Part shown: positions 60,061-64,000 of the stretch, piece by piece | Layout of the letters: every line of letters begins with the position of its first letter | Position numbering within the stretch: the first letter of the stretch is position 1 | NCBI RefSeq assembly: GCF_014384985.1 | Contig: NZ_JACRSX010000012.1 | Location: forward strand, 1 to 64,000 | Reading direction: 5' to 3' | DNA: 64,000 nt | DNA from: Jutongia huaianensis | GTDB lineage: Bacteria; Bacillota; Clostridia; Lachnospirales; Lachnospiraceae | Notes under the pieces: model-generated | The model's input: only the letters and a program-made list of their open reading frames with translations | Told to the model about the DNA's origin: nothing | Database searches by the model: none | Made by a program: the position numbers and the translations under genes

Positions 60061-62941
60061 AATTGGTCTTGTAAATTTTTGGTATTATGATGAGCAGGAA
60101 TTTCCTTTTGCAAAGGGAAGAATGTTGCTGAGGGGTTCCAACGGATCCGGCAAATCAGTTACGATGCAGAGTGTTGTGCCACTTTTATTGGATGGTAATG
60201 CAAGTCCGGAGAGGCTGGATCCCTTTGGGACGAGAGATCGTAAAATGAGTAATTATCTTTTGGAAGAGGATGACGATCGGGAAGAGCGCACCGGCTATCT
60301 GTATCTTGAGTTTCGTCGTCTGGAGAGTGAAGCGTATCTGACCATAGGAATGGGAATGCGTGCCAGACGAGGAAAACCGTTAGATAAGTGGTATTTTGCT
60401 ATTACGGATAATCGTAGAGTGGGAAAGGACTTTCTGCTTTATAAGCAGACGGGAGAGAAGATCACATTATCGAAAAAAGAATTGGAAAATCGTATTGCAG
60501 AGGGTGGGAGAACCTTTGACCGTCAGCTTGAGTATATGGATTTTGTAAACCGTCAGGTATTTGGTTTTGATACCTTAGATGAATATAAGGAAATGATCGA
60601 TCTGCTGATCCAGCTTCGAACACCAAAGCTGTCTAAGGATTTTAAACCGTCTGTGATCAATGAAATACTCAGTGACTCTTTGCAGCCTCTTTCTGATGAG
60701 GATCTGCGTCCAATGTCGGAAGCGATTGAAAACATGGACACTATGAATATGAACCTGAAGACGAGAGAAGGGGCAAAACAGGCGGCCGAAAAGATCAGCA
60801 GGGTGTTTGAAAGATATAACAAATTCACGCTGTACCAAAAAACGGACAAGCTATGGCAAAAAATAAATAAAGAAAAGTCCCTAAAAAATGAGGAGAAAGA
60901 GAAACAGGATCAGCTGGAGCAATGTCATAAAAAAGTGGCAGAATCAGAGGAGACACTTGTCAGAATGGCAGCAAAAAATGTTTCCATGCAGAAGGAACAG
61001 GAAACGTTGAACAGCAGTGATGCATTGAATCTGAAAAAAAGGGAAGCAGCACTGGAAAAGGAGATCACGGATTATCAAAATACCGTTAAGGAGAAAGAAC
61101 AATTCCTGGAAACAAAAAAACAGAGATATTTTGAAATAAAGGAGCGAAGAAAAGAAGAAGAGAACCGAAAATATGAAAAAAGCCGGGAAATGAACCTGTT
61201 GTTGGAGGAAATGCAGTCAGAAGCAGAGGATATGGCATTTGAAGAACACGGTTTTTTTCAGAGTGAATTTTTGCAGCAATTGGAAAAGGAATATAAATTC
61301 GATACTTTACGAAAGCAGTTTTATGATACGAAGGAAAAGATTGAAAAAGCATTTCATATATTAGAACAGACCAATTTGTTGGATAGACAGGCGGATAAAA
61401 TGACCATGAGCTGGGAACAGAAGGGACGGGAGGTGGATGCCTGCTGGAAACGGCAGAATGAAGTGGAAGCATTGCTGGTACAGGCAGAAAATGAGTGGAA
61501 GGAAGCTCTGTACCAATGGAGTGCCGGCAACCGGGAGCTTTGTCTGTCCAAAGAATTTGTGAACGAGATAAGCCGGTTTGCAGATTCGTATAACGGAGAT
61601 TCTGATTTTGCCGGAATCCGTCAAAAGATTGGTGACCAATATTTGGGACAGCAGATGAGTCTGGAAAAAGAGCTGGATGGGTATCGTTGTCTTTTGGAAG
61701 AAAAGGAAGCATCTTATGAGGAGCTAAAAAAACAACTGCAGGAATGGGAGAATAAAAAGGAGCCCGAACCGGTTCGGAGTGAAGCTGTTTTAAAGAATCG
61801 GAAACGTTTGGAGGAGTTGGAAATTCCTTATCAGGAATTTTATAAGGTGATCGAATTTGGAACAGATATGAGTGACGAGGCACAGAATCGTCTGGAAGAG
61901 GCTTTGCTTCAGATGGGAATTCTGGATGCGGTTATTGTAGACGAGCAGTATCGTGATCAGGTGCTGGCATTTGCAGAGGGATGTGAGGACCGGTATTTGT
62001 TTTCCGGTGGAGCGCGAGCGGATCAGAGCCTTTTGGATGTGTTGGAATTGAATGAGGAACTCAATGACATCTTTTTTAACCAGAGGATCACCGGAATATT
62101 AAGTCATGTGGCATATGATGAAATGGATGCACTGTCTGTCCCGAAAACAGAACAGGGTAATATTGTGACTGTATCGCCGGATGGCTGTTATCGAGTGGGT
62201 GTGATCGCCGGTACGGTATCCGGAAATTATACGGCTCAGTTTATGGGAGTCAGAGCCAGAGAAAAGGCACGTCTGGCACGTATGGAAGAATGCAGACAGA
62301 ATATGGAGATATTACTGCAGGAAAGAAAGAAATTTGAGAAAAGTATCCATTCTCTGGAATTGCGGCTTCAGAAGCTGAAGGAGGAATACGAAAAACTGCC
62401 GGCTGACACAGATATGAGGGCAGCGTGGAAGCTGTTAGATGAGGCGGTGAGAGAATATGACCGGGCAAAGCAGGAGGAAAAACGTCTGGAGGAGGAGCTG
62501 CAGAACCTGAAGGAACAGATTCGGATCATGAAGGAAGAAGCATTTATTCTCGCAAAAGCACTTTATCTGGATTGTACCTTTGCTGTGTTCCAACAGGCAT
62601 TTGATGCGGCGGATGAATATAAAGATCATCTGATTAAGTTAAATGCAGCGCACGAAATATATCTTCACCGGGTACATAGTATAGAAAATCTGGAAGATCA
62701 GATGGAACAGCTTGATGGAGACCTGGATCAGATCCGTTATGACATTACGACGGCTCAAAGGGAATTTAACAAAAGGCAGGAAGAGTACCTTTCTGTGCAG
62801 AAGCAGCTTTTACTGACGGATTACGAACAGGTTAAGGAAAGACTGGATGAATGTGTGAAGTGGATTAATGAATATCCAATGATGGTTCAGAAATATGCAG
62901 AACAAAAGACGGAAAACCGCGAACAGGAAAAGCAGCTTTAA
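60035..62941 (+). CDS. jetC: Wadjet type II SMC-like ATPase JetC, N-terminal part (in-frame stop)
   Basis: A 968-residue fragment of a TIGR02680-type SMC protein. It has the Walker A RGSNGSGKSVTMQSVVPLLL (33-52), an ATPase lobe to about 240, and long coiled coils (about 265-470 and 730-960) around a central hinge-like region. Members average well over 1,300 residues. Here the reading frame ends at TAA 62939-62941, inside the second coiled coil. The same frame reopens at once with ATG 62942 and supplies the missing head. This may be a nonsense mutation, a sequence error, or a real split with restart. Confidence 0.88.
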   Translation: MNSRWQANKIGLVNFWYYDEQEFPFAKGRMLLRGSNGSGKSVTMQSVVPLLLDGNASPERLDPFGTRDRKMSNYLLEEDDDREERTGYLYLEFRRLESEAYLTIGMGMRARRGKPLDKWYFAITDNRRVGKDFLLYKQTGEKITLSKKELENRIAEGGRTFDRQLEYMDFVNRQVFGFDTLDEYKEMIDLLIQLRTPKLSKDFKPSVINEILSDSLQPLSDEDLRPMSEAIENMDTMNMNLKTREGAKQAAEKISRVFERYNKFTLYQKTDKLWQKINKEKSLKNEEKEKQDQLEQCHKKVAESEETLVRMAAKNVSMQKEQETLNSSDALNLKKREAALEKEITDYQNTVKEKEQFLETKKQRYFEIKERRKEEENRKYEKSREMNLLLEEMQSEAEDMAFEEHGFFQSEFLQQLEKEYKFDTLRKQFYDTKEKIEKAFHILEQTNLLDRQADKMTMSWEQKGREVDACWKRQNEVEALLVQAENEWKEALYQWSAGNRELCLSKEFVNEISRFADSYNGDSDFAGIRQKIGDQYLGQQMSLEKELDGYRCLLEEKEASYEELKKQLQEWENKKEPEPVRSEAVLKNRKRLEELEIPYQEFYKVIEFGTDMSDEAQNRLEEALLQMGILDAVIVDEQYRDQVLAFAEGCEDRYLFSGGARADQSLLDVLELNEELNDIFFNQRITGILSHVAYDEMDALSVPKTEQGNIVTVSPDGCYRVGVIAGTVSGNYTAQFMGVRAREKARLARMEECRQNMEILLQERKKFEKSIHSLELRLQKLKEEYEKLPADTDMRAAWKLLDEAVREYDRAKQEEKRLEEELQNLKEQIRIMKEEAFILAKALYLDCTFAVFQQAFDAADEYKDHLIKLNAAHEIYLHRVHSIENLEDQMEQLDGDLDQIRYDITTAQREFNKRQEEYLSVQKQLLLTDYEQVKERLDECVKWINEYPMMVQKYAEQKTENREQEKQL

Positions 62942-64000
62942 ATGCAGTTGATGAGCTGCCGGGAACAATTAGAGCAGTGTATCAGACAGAAGGAATGGCT
63001 GAAAAGATGTTGGGAGGCAGAGTGGAAGCTGGGTTATGTATCGATGCCGGAAGAAATCGGATCAAATATCGAAAAAATGCATATGTATCTGGAAACTGAT
63101 GCAAAGGACTGGGATCGCGATAGTATTGTGAGTCGGCTGAACCAGGTGTATTTTGAAAACAGAGCGTTTCTAAATGATTACCAGCTGACACAGCTTGAAT
63201 TATTTACAGAGCTGGATGAGGATAGAACCGAAACAGATTTTACTGCAAAAAGACAGGATATTCAGGCACGATATAAAGGAGTAAAGATACCGTTTATCCA
63301 GCTTTTGGGACACTTGGAGGAGGATATTGAAGAACTGAAAAATCTGATCAGACAAGGAGACAGGGAGCTCTTTGAAGATATTCTGGCCAATACTGTCAGC
63401 CGCAAGATCCGCAGCCGGATCAATGCGTCTACGTCGTGGGTATCCAAAATGAATGATCTGATGGGAGGCATGAATACATCAAGCGGATTAAAGCTGAGTC
63501 TGCGCTGGAGAAGCAAAGTGGCAGAGAGCGAGGACCAGCTGGATACCAGGGAACTGGTGAATCTGTTGAAGAAGGATTACCGTTTGATGAGTGAGGAGGA
63601 AGCCTCTAAATTATCGCTTCATTTCCGTTCCAAAGTGGACGAAGCAAGAAGGCATGCAAGAGAAAGTGGTGGTATGGTTTCTTTTTATCAGGTGATGAAG
63701 GAGACATTAGATTACCGGAAATGGTTTGAATTTCAGCTGTATTCCCAAAAAACAGGAGAGAAACAGAAAGAGCTTACCAACAGTGTTTTTGGAACCTTTA
63801 GCGGAGGTGAGAAAGCAATGTCGATGTATGTACCATTATTTTCTGCTGTTGTTGCAAAATATGAGGGTGGCAGACCGGATGCCCCAAGGCTGATCTCATT
63901 AGATGAAGCATTTGCGGGGGTAGATAATCGTAATATTCGTGACATGTTTCGGCTGATGACAGAATTTTCCTTTAATTTTATTATCAATTCCCAGGTGCTT
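62942..64000 (+). CDS. jetC: JetC C-terminal part (SMC head), partial at the window edge
   Basis: In the same frame as the preceding fragment. 353 residues are visible. It continues the coiled coil (MQLMSCREQLEQC) and then forms the C-terminal SMC ATPase lobe: ABC signature FGTFSGGEKAMSMYVPLF and Walker B RLISLDEAFAGVD, ending EFSFNFIINSQVL at the edge. Both ATPase halves are therefore preserved. A weak AGGAAAAG lies before the ATG, which could permit restart after the TAA. JetD (TIGR02679 / DUF2399) would be expected downstream, outside the window. Confidence 0.85.
   Translation, partial: MQLMSCREQLEQCIRQKEWLKRCWEAEWKLGYVSMPEEIGSNIEKMHMYLETDAKDWDRDSIVSRLNQVYFENRAFLNDYQLTQLELFTELDEDRTETDFTAKRQDIQARYKGVKIPFIQLLGHLEEDIEELKNLIRQGDRELFEDILANTVSRKIRSRINASTSWVSKMNDLMGGMNTSSGLKLSLRWRSKVAESEDQLDTRELVNLLKKDYRLMSEEEASKLSLHFRSKVDEARRHARESGGMVSFYQVMKETLDYRKWFEFQLYSQKTGEKQKELTNSVFGTFSGGEKAMSMYVPLFSAVVAKYEGGRPDAPRLISLDEAFAGVDNRNIRDMFRLMTEFSFNFIINSQVL

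Noticed and set aside
1..64000. tRNA or rRNA genes
   Set aside because: No cloverleaf with a GTTCRANNC T-loop or rRNA-like conserved stretch was seen on either strand.

Overview
The window looks like a chromosomal segment of a gut Firmicute of the Lachnospiraceae type (Roseburia / Agathobacter-like). This is inferred from moderate GC, strong AGGAGG-type ribosome binding sites, a flagellin preceded by csrA, the flagellar protein YvyF, a CotF-like spore coat protein, an endoglucanase with Ser/Thr/Pro linkers, and many M56, LRR_5, MATE, FtsX and YesN/YesM-type genes. I see no tRNA, rRNA or CRISPR array.

Layout. 1-1.9 kb: an IS3-family element (orfA plus a partial orfB joined by a -1 frameshift site) abuts a decayed type III CRISPR locus, with a broken cas2 and an internally deleted csm6. 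1.9-5.8 kb: a DJ-1/PfpI protein, TrmB, a CotF-like protein and an autoregulated hipBA pair. 5.8-15.2 kb: an ABC exporter, then a peptide-sensing or envelope-stress block of a 45-aa membrane peptide, an OmpR-type two-component system, a LolD-type ATPase, an FtsX-type permease, and a second, VanRS-like two-component system. 15.2-27.1 kb: a pentose region with an AraR-like GntR/LacI regulator, ribulokinase, ribulose-5-phosphate 4-epimerase, a YesN/YesM two-component system and a complete YtfQRT-YjfF-type sugar ABC importer; no arabinose isomerase is present. 27.2-34.4 kb: a MATE pump with an attenuator-like leader, an ECF sigma / zinc anti-sigma module with two membrane proteins, a secreted serpin lipoprotein, and a second ECF sigma / anti-sigma pair.

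34.4-45.7 kb is mostly housekeeping and miscellaneous: CysE, glutamine-dependent NAD synthetase, an M56/BlaR1-like membrane protein that has lost its metalloprotease motif, YvyF, an AEC transporter, a sulfotransferase-like protein, a tail-anchored protein, an MraY-like transferase, a DUF1858 protein and an HD-GYP phosphodiesterase. 45.8-52.9 kb: an LRR_5 surface protein, a 56-residue acidic protein, a TetR regulator with an operator over its own promoter, a large GH5 endoglucanase with a 48-bp tandem repeat, and a second MATE pump. 53-55.8 kb: an XRE regulator, csrA and flagellin, whose leader carries two likely CsrA sites. 55.9-64 kb: an Rpn-family nuclease whose 3' end is tandemly duplicated, then a type II Wadjet (JetABC) plasmid-defence operon that runs off the right edge. 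Its SMC-like jetC is split by an in-frame stop directly followed by ATG.

Defence and mobility functions sit at the two ends (broken type III CRISPR plus IS at the left, Rpn plus Wadjet at the right). The middle is metabolism, signalling and envelope stress. The most unusual items are the stop-restart in jetC, the attenuator leader of the first MATE gene, the three perfect hairpins between an ECF sigma gene and its anti-sigma gene, the dead M56 protease, the serpin between two ECF modules, and the duplicated Rpn tail.
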